Assembly: GCF_900105535.1 (NCBI RefSeq)
Contig: NZ_LT629779.1
Location: 3,410,001-3,474,000, forward strand
Length of the DNA stretch: 64,000 nt
Source of the DNA: Pseudarthrobacter equi
GTDB taxonomy: Bacteria; Actinomycetota; Actinomycetes; Actinomycetales; Micrococcaceae
Direction: 5' to 3'
The notes under the pieces were generated by a model that searched no databases, was not told the origin of the DNA, and was given only the letters and a program-made list of their open reading frames with translations. Positions 49,608-57,892 of the stretch are shown one piece after another; position 1 is the stretch's first letter, and every line of letters begins with the position of its first letter. Position numbers and translations under genes: made by a program.

Positions 49608-50188
49608 GCACCGAGAATTCCACCGATCCCCAGTCCTTCACCGAGGAACTTGCCGCCTCCATCACGGGCGTTGGCCTGGTCTGGGCCCAGACACCGGACG
49701 GCGTCATCGGCAAGGACGGGGACATGCCCTGGCACCTGCCGGAGGACCTTCGTCACTTCACCCGGCTGACCACCGGGCACCCGGTCATCATGGGCCGCAA
49801 GACTTGGCTGTCCTTCCCGGAGAAGTACCGGCCGCTGCCCGGGCGGACCAACATCGTCATCACCCGGCAGAAAAGCTGGGCCGATACGCCCGAGGCGGAG
49901 GGCGCCGTCGTGGTCCCCTCGCTGGATGACGCGCTGCTCGAGTCCCAGTTCGTCGACGGCGGCGACACCGTCTGGATCCTTGGCGGCGGCGAGATTTTCC
50001 GCCAGTCGACGGAGCTCGCCAACGTTGCGGTGGTCACCACCATCGACGTGGAGGCCGACGGCGATACGTACGCTCCGGAGCTCGGCACCAGTTGGGAGGC
50101 CAGCTCCTCCCTCCCGCCGGACGGATGGCTGACCGGCGCCAACGGCACGCGCTACCGATTCACCAAATGGTCACGGACCGAAAGCTAG
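49604..50188 (+). CDS. folA: Dihydrofolate reductase
   Basis: DHFR (194 aa) reduces dihydrofolate with NADPH. The core begins near residue 22 ([20 protein letters not shown]); substrate-binding acidic residue in L-P-E-D-L, NADPH loop G-R-K-T-W and I-L-G-G-G-E-I-F are present. It has about 20 extra N-terminal residues over E. coli DHFR. The ATG overlaps the thyA stop by four bases, a common and functionally sensible pairing. Confidence 0.96.
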   Translation: MSTENSTDPQSFTEELAASITGVGLVWAQTPDGVIGKDGDMPWHLPEDLRHFTRLTTGHPVIMGRKTWLSFPEKYRPLPGRTNIVITRQKSWADTPEAEGAVVVPSLDDALLESQFVDGGDTVWILGGGEIFRQSTELANVAVVTTIDVEADGDTYAPELGTSWEASSSLPPDGWLTGANGTRYRFTKWSRTES

Positions 50189-50192
50189 GACG

Positions 50193-50411
50193 ATGCTGAA
50201 GAAACCCGAAACCCTGTTCGTCCTGGGGTACATGCTCCTCCCGCTCCTGGCGCTGCTGTCCGCGATTGTTGGGCTCACCATGATCCTGGGCGGCAACAAG
50301 ATCGCCGGCGCCATCGTGCTGGTAGTGGTGACGCAGGCCTTCGCCTTTGGCGCATTCTTCGCCCTGCGCGCCCGTAAAACCGCCATGCTGGAAGAGTCCG
50401 ACCGGGGCTGA
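50193..50411 (+). CDS. Small two-helix membrane protein, 72 aa
   Basis: Two predicted helices (LFVLGYMLLPLLALLSAIVG and AGAIVLVVVTQAFAFGAFFA) and a short charged tail. It begins 4 bases after folA, so it is probably the third gene of the thyA operon. GAAAGCTAGGACG upstream gives an acceptable binding site (AGGA). Function unknown. Confidence 0.75.
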   Translation: MLKKPETLFVLGYMLLPLLALLSAIVGLTMILGGNKIAGAIVLVVVTQAFAFGAFFALRARKTAMLEESDRG

Positions 50412-50522
50412 CTGTTGCGGCTGCCGGCCGCGGAAAACCGCTTCAGGTCCGGGCCGCCGTCGTTCTCCGCTGCAGCCTGGCGGCAGTGACGTAACCGACT
50501 GCGCCCTTCCGGTTGCGAAGTC

Positions 50523-50528
50523 TAAACT
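50523..50528 (+). promoter_or_regulatory. Leaderless-type -10 box of asd (TAAACT)
   Basis: TAAACT, then GTACGA, then the ATG at 50535, in a 123-base gap with no Shine-Dalgarno sequence near the start. Confidence 0.6.
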
Positions 50529-50534
50529 GTACGA

Positions 50535-51677
50535 ATGACTACAGCAGCTACCCCTTCCGTCGGCCTGGTCGGATGGCGCGGCATGGTGGGCTCCGTCCTC
50601 ATGCAGCGCATGCAGGACGAGGGCGACTTCGCCAACATCAACCCGGTGTTTTTCTCCACGTCCAACGCGGGCGGTGCCGCCCCCACGCTTGCTGGTTCAG
50701 CAGGGGGGAGCGCCGGCAAGCTCGAGGACGCGTTTGATCTCGACACCCTGGCGAAGCTGCCCATTATTGTCACCGCCCAGGGCGGGGACTACACCAAGCA
50801 GGTCCACGGCGAACTGCGCGGCCGCGGCTGGGACGGCCTCTGGATCGACGCCGCCTCCACGCTGCGCATGAATGACGATTCGATCATCGTGCTTGACCCA
50901 ATCAACCGCGATGTGATCGACAAGGGCCTGGTCAACGGCACCAAGGACTTCATCGGCGGCAACTGCACGGTCTCCTGCATGCTCATGGGCCTCGGCGGAC
51001 TCTTCAAGAACGGCCTCGTCGAGTGGGGCACGTCCATGACCTACCAGGCTGCCTCCGGCGGCGGCGCCCGCCACATGCGCGAGCTCCTCAGCCAGTTCGG
51101 CACGCTCAACGCCGAGGTCAGCACCGAACTGGACGACCCCGCGTCCGCCATCCTCGAGATCGACCGCAAGGTGCTGGCCCACCAGCGCAGTGACATCGAC
51201 GCCACCCAGTTCGGCGTCCCGCTTGCCGGCTCCCTGATCCCCTGGATCGACGCGGACCTGGGCAACGGGCAGTCCAAGGAAGAGTGGAAGGCCGGGGTTG
51301 AGACCAACAAGATCCTGGGCACCGCCGAGGACAACCACGTGATCATGGACGGCCTCTGCGTCCGGATCGGTGCCATGCGCTCCCACTCGCAGGCACTGAC
51401 GCTGAAGCTCCGCGAAGACCTCTCCGTGGCCGAGATTGAAAAGCTGCTGGCCGAGGACAACGAGTGGGCCAAGGTGGTTCCCAACACCAAGGAAGCCTCC
51501 ATGGCCGACCTCACGCCCGTAGCCGCTTCCGGCACCCTGGACATCCCGGTGGGACGTATCCGCAAGATGGAGATGGGCCCCAACTACATCAGCGCCTTCA
51601 CCGTGGGCGACCAGCTCCTCTGGGGCGCCGCCGAGCCGCTGCGCCGCATGCTGAAGATCGCCACCGGCAACCTCTAA
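50535..51677 (+). CDS. asd: Aspartate-semialdehyde dehydrogenase
   Basis: Asd (380 aa) reduces aspartyl phosphate with NADPH, a branch-point step for lysine, diaminopimelate, threonine and methionine. N-terminal cofactor loop [17 protein letters not shown]; catalytic Cys144 (GGNCTVSCM). Length and motifs match the long enterobacterial Asd type rather than the shorter form usual in Streptomyces or Mycobacterium, so this copy may reflect old transfer or loss of the other type. Leaderless-type start. Monocistronic, ending near a hairpin-forming repeat. Confidence 0.94.
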   Translation: MTTAATPSVGLVGWRGMVGSVLMQRMQDEGDFANINPVFFSTSNAGGAAPTLAGSAGGSAGKLEDAFDLDTLAKLPIIVTAQGGDYTKQVHGELRGRGWDGLWIDAASTLRMNDDSIIVLDPINRDVIDKGLVNGTKDFIGGNCTVSCMLMGLGGLFKNGLVEWGTSMTYQAASGGGARHMRELLSQFGTLNAEVSTELDDPASAILEIDRKVLAHQRSDIDATQFGVPLAGSLIPWIDADLGNGQSKEEWKAGVETNKILGTAEDNHVIMDGLCVRIGAMRSHSQALTLKLREDLSVAEIEKLLAEDNEWAKVVPNTKEASMADLTPVAASGTLDIPVGRIRKMEMGPNYISAFTVGDQLLWGAAEPLRRMLKIATGNL

Positions 51678-51692
51678 GCATCCCAGCTGCTT

Positions 51693-51768
51693 CACGAGCG
51701 GCCCTGACCCGCATGACCGTTGCTGCCCGGCACCGGTCATGCGGGGCGGGGCCGCTTCTGCGTTCCGG
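51693..51768. repeat. Hairpin-forming dispersed repeat, left copy (76 bp)
   Basis: Begins CACGAGCGGCC and ends CCGCTTCTGCGTTCCGG. Arms CCCGCATGACCG (51708-51719) and CGGTCATGCGGG (51734-51745) are perfect complements. A longer version lies at 52782-52895 in the same orientation. The stop codon of the nuclease-like gene (51737-51739) falls in the right arm. Confidence 0.85.
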
Positions 51769-52714
51769 GGTGCTGTCCCAGGAATTCCAGAAGCCGCCTC
51801 CGAAGCTCCTCGGGGCGGTCCAAGTGCTTCCATCGCAGCCTGAAGACCCGCCATCCGGCCTCAGTGAGTGCAGTTTCCCGCAATCTCTCCGCCACCAGCA
51901 CATCGTCGGTGGGTTTGTAGTCGAAGTACTTGGCGGCGCCGTCGAACTCGATGACAACCTTTGCCTCAGCATCTGCGAAGTCCGCTCGAAAGAAACCTTC
52001 GGGGGTGGGTATTTCAACCTGCGGCGTAAACCTGTCCAGCCCGAATGAGTACAGGAGCAACCTGGTCCGCGTCTCCCCCGCCGATTCAGAACGGGCATCC
52101 AAAACGTCCAGCAGCTCGGCGGCCCTGCGGCTCCCACGCTTCACGGTGCCGTCGTCCAGCAAACGCCGCATGCCCTCCAACGACGCACCCTTGCGCAGGG
52201 CGTGGTCACCGATGACGGCAGCCTTGGCGCGGGGAAGGATCCGCGCGCAATCCAGGACCGTCCGTTCGAGGCCGGTGGTCAGGATGCCGCGGCCATCTGG
52301 CCTCCAGAGGGTAGCCAGATCGCCTGCTGCGAGCGGGAGCCGGTGGGTCCGGACATCCACGCCCGCGCTGGTCCGCGAATTTGAGTACTGCGTTGTCACG
52401 TGAACCGCGGACCCGGTGTTCCACACATCGCAGCCGTGCAGCAAGGCGGCGCTGACATGTGTGTAGCGGGCCACACCTCCCGTGGATTCATAGTGCGCCA
52501 TAATCATCAGCCAGTCCTGGTTCCAGGGTTTGAGCGTGTTCCAGTAAGAGCGCCGGACATAGGCACCCCGCCGCAGCCGGAGGATCACGCCAGCCTTCAC
52601 CGCCTCCGCCACCATCCGGCTTTCCAATCCGGCCTCCGCCAGTTGCCCGGTGGAGACCACCGGTCCTCCTGGCCACCGTCCTTCCACCAAGGCAGCGATT
52701 TTATCGGGATGCAT
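51737..52714 (-). CDS. AbiEi-like winged-helix plus DUF559-like nuclease domain protein
   Basis: 325 residues. N half: winged-helix start (VVSTGQLAEAGLESRMVAEA, LRRGAYVRR) and an AbiEi-like body (VARYTHVSAALLHGCDVWNT, LERTVLDCAR). C half: DUF559/Vsr-like nuclease core R-A-D-F-A-D, V-V-I-E-F-D-G, then RETALTEAGWRVFRLRW. Such fusions are widespread in Actinobacteria and their role is unknown. The last nine residues (GTQKRPRPA) are encoded by the flanking repeat. ATG at 52714 is the best start; GTG at 52738 is possible. No toxin partner lies beside it. Confidence 0.8.
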   Translation of the reverse strand: MHPDKIAALVEGRWPGGPVVSTGQLAEAGLESRMVAEAVKAGVILRLRRGAYVRRSYWNTLKPWNQDWLMIMAHYESTGGVARYTHVSAALLHGCDVWNTGSAVHVTTQYSNSRTSAGVDVRTHRLPLAAGDLATLWRPDGRGILTTGLERTVLDCARILPRAKAAVIGDHALRKGASLEGMRRLLDDGTVKRGSRRAAELLDVLDARSESAGETRTRLLLYSFGLDRFTPQVEIPTPEGFFRADFADAEAKVVIEFDGAAKYFDYKPTDDVLVAERLRETALTEAGWRVFRLRWKHLDRPEELRRRLLEFLGQHPGTQKRPRPA

Positions 52715-52781
52715 ACTGCCAGCATGGGCAACCAGCACTCCAGATGGCAGCCGGCAGCCCGCCTATGTGGACAGTCATCAC

Positions 52782-52895
52782 CACGAGCGGCCATGGCCCG
52801 CATAACCGTTGCTGCCTGGCACCCGTTATGCGGGTGGGGGCCGGTTATGCGGGTGGGCACCGGTCATGCGGGGCGGGGCCGCTTCTGCGTTCCGG
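52782..52895. repeat. Hairpin-forming dispersed repeat, right copy (114 bp)
   Basis: Same ends as the copy at 51693 with 38 extra bases in the middle, giving three tandem C-C-G-K-T-Y-A-T-G-C-G-G-G units. The left arm is CCCGCATAACCG and pairs with CGGTTATGCGGG; both arms differ from the other copy at the matching position, so pairing is kept. It separates the nuclease-like gene from the AlkZ-type gene. Confidence 0.85.
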
Positions 52896-52900
52896 TGGCG

Positions 52901-54022
52901 TCAGCCGGCCAGGAAGGCCTCGTACCGGCGGGCGGCCTTAGCCAGGGCTGCCTGCGCTGCCGGACCCGGCGGCCGGATCCCGTCGAAGAATTCGGGTACG
53001 ACGGCGGCAGCACGGCCAGTGCCTTCACGGGCCCAGGTGCCCACCACCTCCCCTGCCGCCACCACAGTCTTCTTGAAGACCCCGTTGCCGCCGGGAACGA
53101 TGCTGTTGAAGTGCTCCGGTGCCAGCACCAGGCTGCGGTCCTGGTAGCCGAGCACGAACTCGTCGAAGCCGGGCAGCAGCAGGACCGACCTGGCTCCCGG
53201 GACCCCGCTGTCCAGCAGTGAAGCCGTCTCCGGCGACATCCAATAGCCCACGCCGCCGAACTCAACCTCCACTACCTGGCTGCGGATGGATTCGAGCGCG
53301 GCCCTGGCCTCGGTCAGCGGGATCTGCGTCCACCAGGCGAAGTCCCGCACCGTTGCGGGCCCGTGGCTTCGGATGTAGCGCAGCAGGAACTCCGCCACCG
53401 CTTCCGCCCGGTCCAGTCGCCGTGACACGGGAATCCATTCGTCGAAGGCGACCAGCAGCTGCTGGTTTCCCGCCAGTGGCCCCTGCACCAGCCAGCCGTG
53501 CCGGCACAACGTGCCCAGGATGTGGATGCCCCGCTGGCCCGTCGTTGGCTGGCCGGCGGCATCGAACTCCTTGAACAGGTCGGTACGGCTGACAGGACCG
53601 CCCGCAGCGATCCGGGCCAGCGCCACATCCCGGCTCGCCTCGATATCGGCCCAGCGGATGGCCAGTTCACGATGCCTCGCGGCGATGCTCCTGGTGAGGC
53701 GATCAGCAGTGAGGTCCAGCATCCAGCCGAGGTCCTCGGGGGCCACAAGGTGCAGCGTTCCGCGCATGGGCCAGGAGCGGACGATCGCGCCGGCATCAAG
53801 GGCGGCCCGGACATCGCCCAGGCCCAAACCCGGGTGCCGCACGCCCACGGCCCACAGCGACGCCTGCAGGTCCTGCGCCTGCATCGCCGTCATCCACCGC
53901 ACCACGTCCGCCGCCGAGCCTGTTCCTGCGCCTGTACCGAGTCCGGCAGCTGTGAGCCCCTGGGACGCCAGCCGGAGCCGGCCCATGACGTTGCGGCTCA
54001 GCCGCACGGCGGTTGGTGACAT
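52901..54022 (-). CDS. Winged-helix protein of the AlkZ DNA glycosylase family (HTH_42)
   Basis: 373 residues of three tandem winged helices. The catalytic Q-x-Q motif of AlkZ-type glycosylases is Q48-A-Q50 (TAMQAQDLQ), and the family mark R-S-W-P-M-R-G-T-L-H follows near residue 85. Relatives remove alkylated or crosslinked bases; many genome copies have no tested substrate. The start lies 6 nt after TAGGAT, leaderless type. The 3' end stops 5 bases before the right-hand repeat. Confidence 0.88.
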   Translation of the reverse strand: MSPTAVRLSRNVMGRLRLASQGLTAAGLGTGAGTGSAADVVRWMTAMQAQDLQASLWAVGVRHPGLGLGDVRAALDAGAIVRSWPMRGTLHLVAPEDLGWMLDLTADRLTRSIAARHRELAIRWADIEASRDVALARIAAGGPVSRTDLFKEFDAAGQPTTGQRGIHILGTLCRHGWLVQGPLAGNQQLLVAFDEWIPVSRRLDRAEAVAEFLLRYIRSHGPATVRDFAWWTQIPLTEARAALESIRSQVVEVEFGGVGYWMSPETASLLDSGVPGARSVLLLPGFDEFVLGYQDRSLVLAPEHFNSIVPGGNGVFKKTVVAAGEVVGTWAREGTGRAAAVVPEFFDGIRPPGPAAQAALAKAARRYEAFLAG

Positions 54023-54028
54023 TGCTTC

Positions 54029-54034
54029 ATCCTA
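54029..54034 (-). promoter_or_regulatory. Leaderless-type -10 box (TAGGAT) of the AlkZ-type gene
   Basis: TAGGAT, then GAAGCA, then the ATG at 54022. It faces the divergent TAGGGT box at 54065, so both genes fire from a 54-base gap. Confidence 0.55.
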
Positions 54035-54064
54035 GGTGCCGCACCCCTTGGCGCCTACGCCGGT

Positions 54065-54070
54065 TAGGGT
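54065..54070 (+). promoter_or_regulatory. Leaderless-type -10 box (TAGGGT)
   Basis: TAGGGT, then GGAACC, then the ATG at 54077. GGA overlaps the spacer but is too close to act as a normal ribosome binding site. Confidence 0.5.
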
Positions 54071-54076
54071 GGAACC

Positions 54077-54577
54077 ATGACTTTGGGGAGTTTGTGGCTG
54101 TTGCTTGCGCGTAAAACCAGGATGTGGATGATCGGCGGGACGCTCAGCGTCCTGGCCGGGACGGCGCTGGGAGGCCTTTCCCTCACCAGGTTCCTGGGCA
54201 GCGGACAGTCCGAACCACGGATCCTGCTTCCCTCATTGGCCCTGAGCCTGGGCGGAGGTTACGCGGTCCTCTTTCCCGGCCTCGGCACGGGCTGCCAGGG
54301 CGTACGGATCCGCCGGGACTGGCGCCGCCACCCGATGACCGGACGGGTGCTCTGGGTCCTGTCCCTGGCGGTCGCCACCGCAGGCCTGGCCACGTGCATC
54401 GTGGCCGGGATGGTGAGCCCGCTGGCCCCAGGGCAGCTGGTATGGATCTTCATGGGGATCTACCTGGCCCTGGCCGGGTGGGCCTCAGCCATCATGGGTG
54501 CGGCGGCATCCCTGCGGCAGGACACGGCAGGCACCCCAGCGTCCGCCGAAGAAGAAGTTACAGTTCCAGGCCTATAA
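54077..54577 (+). CDS. Four-helix membrane protein, 166 aa
   Basis: Four predicted helices (about 15-37, 48-70, 90-112, 120-145) with a basic loop GVRIRRDWRRHPMTG between the second and third, so both termini are probably cytoplasmic. The acidic tail (SAEEEVTVPGL) overlaps the convergent murB end by 20 bases. Function unknown; short, and found only with a leaderless-type start. Confidence 0.72.
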   Translation: MTLGSLWLLLARKTRMWMIGGTLSVLAGTALGGLSLTRFLGSGQSEPRILLPSLALSLGGGYAVLFPGLGTGCQGVRIRRDWRRHPMTGRVLWVLSLAVATAGLATCIVAGMVSPLAPGQLVWIFMGIYLALAGWASAIMGAAASLRQDTAGTPASAEEEVTVPGL

Positions 54578-55625
54578 GCAGCGGCTCGGGGTGCAGCCGG
54601 ACGCCAAAGCGGCGTTCGACGCCGGCACGCACCTCGCGTGCCACGGCCACCACATCGGAGGCATCTGCGCCGCCGCGGTTGGTGATGGCCAGCGTGTGCT
54701 TGGTGGACAGCGAAGCCCGTCCCCCGGACACGCTGTCCGGTTCGAGCCCGAAGCCCTTGCCGAAGCCTGCCTGGTCAATCAGCCACGCAGCGGAAAGCTT
54801 AACCATTCCGTCCTGGCCGGCAGGGTACCGCGGCGCGTTCTCCGGCAGCGAGGCAGCTTCGGACTCAGGGACAATCGGGTTGGTGAAGAACGAACCCGTC
54901 GAATAGGTGTCCCGGTCCGCAGGATCAAGGACCATGCCCTTGGAGGCCCGCAGCCGCAGCACTTCCCGGCGCACATCGTTCGAGTAGGCCCGCTTGCCCG
55001 CTTCCACGCCGAGGGACCGCGCCAGCTCGGCGTACCGGATGGGGGCGCTCATCCGGCCCAGCGGGAGCTGGAATTCGACAGTCAGCACCACGTACCGGGG
55101 CGACCCGTTCACCGTGGTCTGCTTCAGGATGGAGTCCCGGTAGCCGAACTTCAGCTCGGAGTTGGTGAAGGTCTGCACGGCGTTCCGCTCGCGGTCCCAG
55201 GTCCGGACCGCGGCTATGGTCTGCGAGACGTCGGCGCCATAGGCACCCACGTTCTGGACCGGCGTCGCGCCCGTTGACCCCGGGATCCCGGACAGCGCCT
55301 CAATCCCCGACCACGCGTGGCGGACAGCGTAATCCACCAGCTGGTCCCAGTTGTGCCCGGCCTGGACCACCACGGCCACGCCGCCGCAGGAGTCTTCCGC
55401 GTTGACCGTGAAGCCCTCAGAGGCGATCTTCACCACCGTTCCGGGGTACCCGTCATCGGAAATCAGGAGGTTGGAGCCGCCCGCGATGATCAACACCTGT
55501 TCCCCGGCCGCATCCGCGGTGCGGACGGCATCGATGATCTCAGCCTCGGTCCGCGCCTCGATGTACTTGCCGGCGGGGCCACCAACGGCGGAGGTGGTCA
55601 GGGAAGAAAGCAGGGTGGAAGTCAC
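54558..55625 (-). CDS. murB: UDP-N-acetylmuramate dehydrogenase
   Basis: MurB (355 aa) reduces UDP-GlcNAc-enolpyruvate with NADPH and FAD to give UDP-MurNAc for peptidoglycan. FAD-binding part: VLIIAGGSNLLISDDGYPGT; then G-I-P-G-S-T-G-A-T-P-V-Q-N-V-G-A-Y-G, then Y-R-D-S-I-L-K and G-S-F-F-T-N-P, where the serine is the proton donor of type I MurB. GTG start, 6 nt after TAAGGT, itself adjoining the stop of the upstream MFS gene. Confidence 0.95.
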   Translation of the reverse strand: MTSTLLSSLTTSAVGGPAGKYIEARTEAEIIDAVRTADAAGEQVLIIAGGSNLLISDDGYPGTVVKIASEGFTVNAEDSCGGVAVVVQAGHNWDQLVDYAVRHAWSGIEALSGIPGSTGATPVQNVGAYGADVSQTIAAVRTWDRERNAVQTFTNSELKFGYRDSILKQTTVNGSPRYVVLTVEFQLPLGRMSAPIRYAELARSLGVEAGKRAYSNDVRREVLRLRASKGMVLDPADRDTYSTGSFFTNPIVPESEAASLPENAPRYPAGQDGMVKLSAAWLIDQAGFGKGFGLEPDSVSGGRASLSTKHTLAITNRGGADASDVVAVAREVRAGVERRFGVRLHPEPLLIGLEL

Positions 55626-55631
55626 CAGAAC

Positions 55632-55637
55632 ACCTTA
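55632..55637 (-). promoter_or_regulatory. Leaderless-type -10 box of murB (TAAGGT)
   Basis: TAAGGT directly follows the stop codon of the MFS gene (55638-55640) and ends 6 nt before the GTG start of murB, so murB need not depend on read-through. Confidence 0.55.
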
Positions 55638-56918
55638 CTAGGCAATCCCTGCGGGCTTCCGGGCCACCGGCGAAAGGAAGAAGCTGACGGCCAGCATCAC
55701 CATGACGGCCAGCAGCGAATGCAGGATGCCCACATGCTCGGCCAGCAGGCCCAGCAGCGGCGGTCCGCACAGGAACGCGCCGTAGCCGATGGTGGAGACT
55801 ACGGAGACCCTGGCGGCGGCTTTGGCGGGGTCGTCGGCCGCGGCGGACATGCCCACGGGGAACCCCAGCGAGGCACCGAGCCCCCAGATGGCGAGGCCAA
55901 TGAAGGCGAGCCACGGCACCGGCGCGAAGACGAACAGTCCCAGCCCCAGGACCGCCAGCGCAGCGCACCAGCGCATCACCGGGACCCTGCCGTAGCGGTC
56001 CAGGACAAGGGTTCCGGCGAACCGGCCGATGGTCATGAACGTGACGAACAGCCCGTACCCGGCGGCTCCGGCGGCGTCGCTTTGCCCGTGCCCGTCCGCC
56101 AGCGCGAGGGCCACCCAGTCCCCCGCCGCACCTTCGGCCAGGGCCAGGCCCAGCACCAGGACACCCAGGAGAAGCGTCCTCCGGTCGCGCCAGGCCTGGG
56201 CGATCTTGCGTTTGTTGTCGAGTGGGGCCTCCCCTTCACCGGCGGTGATGAGGGGAATGGGCCCGGTAGTGGGGTCCTCGAAGTGGTCAGGGGTGTAGGT
56301 CCGCTCCCCCGCGACCGGGGTGATGTCCGCCCGGAACCAGGACGCCGCGGTCGCCACCGATACGGCGACCACCAGGCCTGCCGCGCCGAGGTGCCAGGCC
56401 ACCGGAAGGGATACCGCGGCTGCGGCAGCCCCCAGGCCCGCACCCGCAACGGTCCCCAGGCTGAAGGCACCGTGCAGCCGGGGCATGATGTGCCGGCCCA
56501 CCGCCCGTTCCACGGCAGCGCCCTCCACGTTCGAGGCGGTGTTCCAGCTTCCGGTGCCCAGCCCGATAACGGCCAGCCCCGCCGCGGTGACCACGGGACT
56601 GGCAAACACGGAGGTGCCCAGGCCGGCGAGCAGCAGGCCGAAGCCCACCATGATGCTGCCGGTCCGGATGGTCTGCTTGGAGCCCAGCCGGAGCACGATC
56701 AGCCCCGAGGCAGACACCGACGCAAACGAGCCCAGGGTCAGGCAGAGCAGCAGGACGCCCACGTTGCCCGGGGTCAGGTCCAGGGCGTCACGGATGGCCG
56801 GTAGCCGGGACACCCAGGACGCGAAGGCGAGGCCGCTGGCGCCGTAGGCCACTACGACGGCGTTGCGCCAGTGGGTGACGTTGGCCGCTGTGGCTTGTGG
56901 TTCTGCCGTTTTGTTCAA
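55638..56918 (-). CDS. MFS transporter, 12 helices
   Basis: 426 residues with about 12 helices in two halves. The first half starts VVVAYGASGLAFASWVSRLP, a pattern of FucP/YfmO-like MFS proteins of unknown substrate. The loop between helices 6 and 7 is long and acidic. TTG start with GGAGG-like AAGGAGG absent; CCTCC context is weak, so the start is uncertain. It lies 10 bases after the MaoC-type gene and probably shares its transcript. Confidence 0.82.
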   Translation of the reverse strand: MNKTAEPQATAANVTHWRNAVVVAYGASGLAFASWVSRLPAIRDALDLTPGNVGVLLLCLTLGSFASVSASGLIVLRLGSKQTIRTGSIMVGFGLLLAGLGTSVFASPVVTAAGLAVIGLGTGSWNTASNVEGAAVERAVGRHIMPRLHGAFSLGTVAGAGLGAAAAAVSLPVAWHLGAAGLVVAVSVATAASWFRADITPVAGERTYTPDHFEDPTTGPIPLITAGEGEAPLDNKRKIAQAWRDRRTLLLGVLVLGLALAEGAAGDWVALALADGHGQSDAAGAAGYGLFVTFMTIGRFAGTLVLDRYGRVPVMRWCAALAVLGLGLFVFAPVPWLAFIGLAIWGLGASLGFPVGMSAAADDPAKAAARVSVVSTIGYGAFLCGPPLLGLLAEHVGILHSLLAVMVMLAVSFFLSPVARKPAGIA

Positions 56919-56928
56919 GGAGGTTCCG

Positions 56929-57366
56929 CTAGGAGAGCTTGACGACGGCCTGGGCCTTCATCAGGACCTTTTGCCCGGCCGCGGTGACGGTGAGGTCCAC
57001 GCGGGCGGTGCCCGCCTCGGCGTCGAGCTTTCCGATGGTTCCGCTGACCTCAATGGTGGCGCCGGGCTCGGCGGTGCCGGTGGTGTCGGTGACCAGGACG
57101 GGCTTGGTGAAGCGGGTCTGGAAATCGACGACGGCCGCCGGGTCGCCTGCCCAGTCGGTCACCAGCTGGACGGCCGAGCCCATGGTGAACATGCCGTGGG
57201 CGATGACGCCGGGCAGTTCGACGCCGGTGGCGAAGGCCTCGTTCCAGTGGATGGGGTTGAAGTCGCCGGAGGCGCCTGCGTACTTGACCAGGTCCGTGCG
57301 GGTGACCTCGACGGTGCGGCTGCCGATCTCCTGGCCGGCTGCAAGCTCGGTGATGCTGGGGCTCAT
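56929..57366 (-). CDS. MaoC-like (R)-specific hydratase, HadB type
   Basis: 145 residues of the hot-dog fold. Catalytic Asp and His lie in G-D-F-N-P-I-H (about 34-40), the hydratase 2 motif. Such proteins hydrate or dehydrate acyl thioesters. It starts two bases after the preceding MaoC-like gene; together they look like the HadA-HadB pair of mycobacterial fatty-acid elongation, or a two-part enoyl hydratase. Micrococcaceae lack mycolic acids, so the role here is open. Confidence 0.88.
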   Translation of the reverse strand: MSPSITELAAGQEIGSRTVEVTRTDLVKYAGASGDFNPIHWNEAFATGVELPGVIAHGMFTMGSAVQLVTDWAGDPAAVVDFQTRFTKPVLVTDTTGTAEPGATIEVSGTIGKLDAEAGTARVDLTVTAAGQKVLMKAQAVVKLS

Positions 57367-57368
57367 GG

Positions 57369-57830
57369 TTACTGTCCCTCTCCGCGGACCAGGATGGATG
57401 ACGTGGTGGTGGTGACCTGCTCGCGGGCGTCACCGTCGCCGACGGCGAAGATTTCGGAGCGGGTGGTGATCATGGCGCCACCGCCCATGGCGCGGACGCC
57501 GTCCACGTGCAGTTCGGCCACGAGCCGGTCGCCGGCGAAGATGGGACGGTGGTGGATGAAGCGCTGGTCTGCGTGGACCACGCGGGAGAAGTCGATGCCC
57601 GCTTCCGGATCCTCAATGAGCTGGGCGTCGGCGCGCTGGGCGATGATGATGGCGAAGGTGGGCGGTGCCACGAGGTCGCGGTGGCCCAGTGCCGTGGCGG
57701 CGTCCACGTCGAAGTGTGCGGGATGGGTAGCCTTGACCGCCCGGGCGAACTCGCGGATCTTCTCGCGGCCGACGTCGTACACCTCTGCGGCAGGGTAGCT
57801 CCGGCCCTGCAGATCCGGATTGATAGTCAT
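57369..57830 (-). CDS. FAS1-type dehydratase / MaoC N-terminal domain protein, HadA type
   Basis: 153 residues, hot-dog fold of the MaoC_dehydrat_N family: YDVGREKIREFARAVKATHP, then APPTFAIIIAQRADAQL and VVHADQRFIHHRPIFAGDRL. It lacks the catalytic D-x-x-x-x-H pair, which the next gene supplies, as in HadA-HadB heterodimers. The ATG at 57830 is 7 nt after TAGGCT, leaderless type. First gene of an operon with the HadB-type gene and the MFS gene. Confidence 0.88.
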   Translation of the reverse strand: MTINPDLQGRSYPAAEVYDVGREKIREFARAVKATHPAHFDVDAATALGHRDLVAPPTFAIIIAQRADAQLIEDPEAGIDFSRVVHADQRFIHHRPIFAGDRLVAELHVDGVRAMGGGAMITTRSEIFAVGDGDAREQVTTTTSSILVRGEGQ

Positions 57831-57837
57831 GGCCTCA

Positions 57838-57843
57838 AGCCTA
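57838..57843 (-). promoter_or_regulatory. Leaderless-type -10 box (TAGGCT) of the HadA-type gene
   Basis: TAGGCT, then 7 nt, then the ATG at 57830. Likely promoter for the three-gene unit (HadA-type, HadB-type, MFS). Confidence 0.5.
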
Positions 57844-57892
57844 TCGTCCGCGTGATGGCGGGCCGAAAACGGGGCGGTCCCCGGCGGCGCTG

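Noticed and set aside
51737..52714. Complete type IV toxin-antitoxin system
   Set aside because: The AbiEi-like domain is present, but there is no AbiEii-type nucleotidyltransferase gene next to it, and the protein carries its own DUF559-like domain.
56929..57830. Mycolic-acid elongation system
   Set aside because: The pair resembles HadA-HadB, but no other FAS-II gene is present and Micrococcaceae are not known to make mycolic acids.
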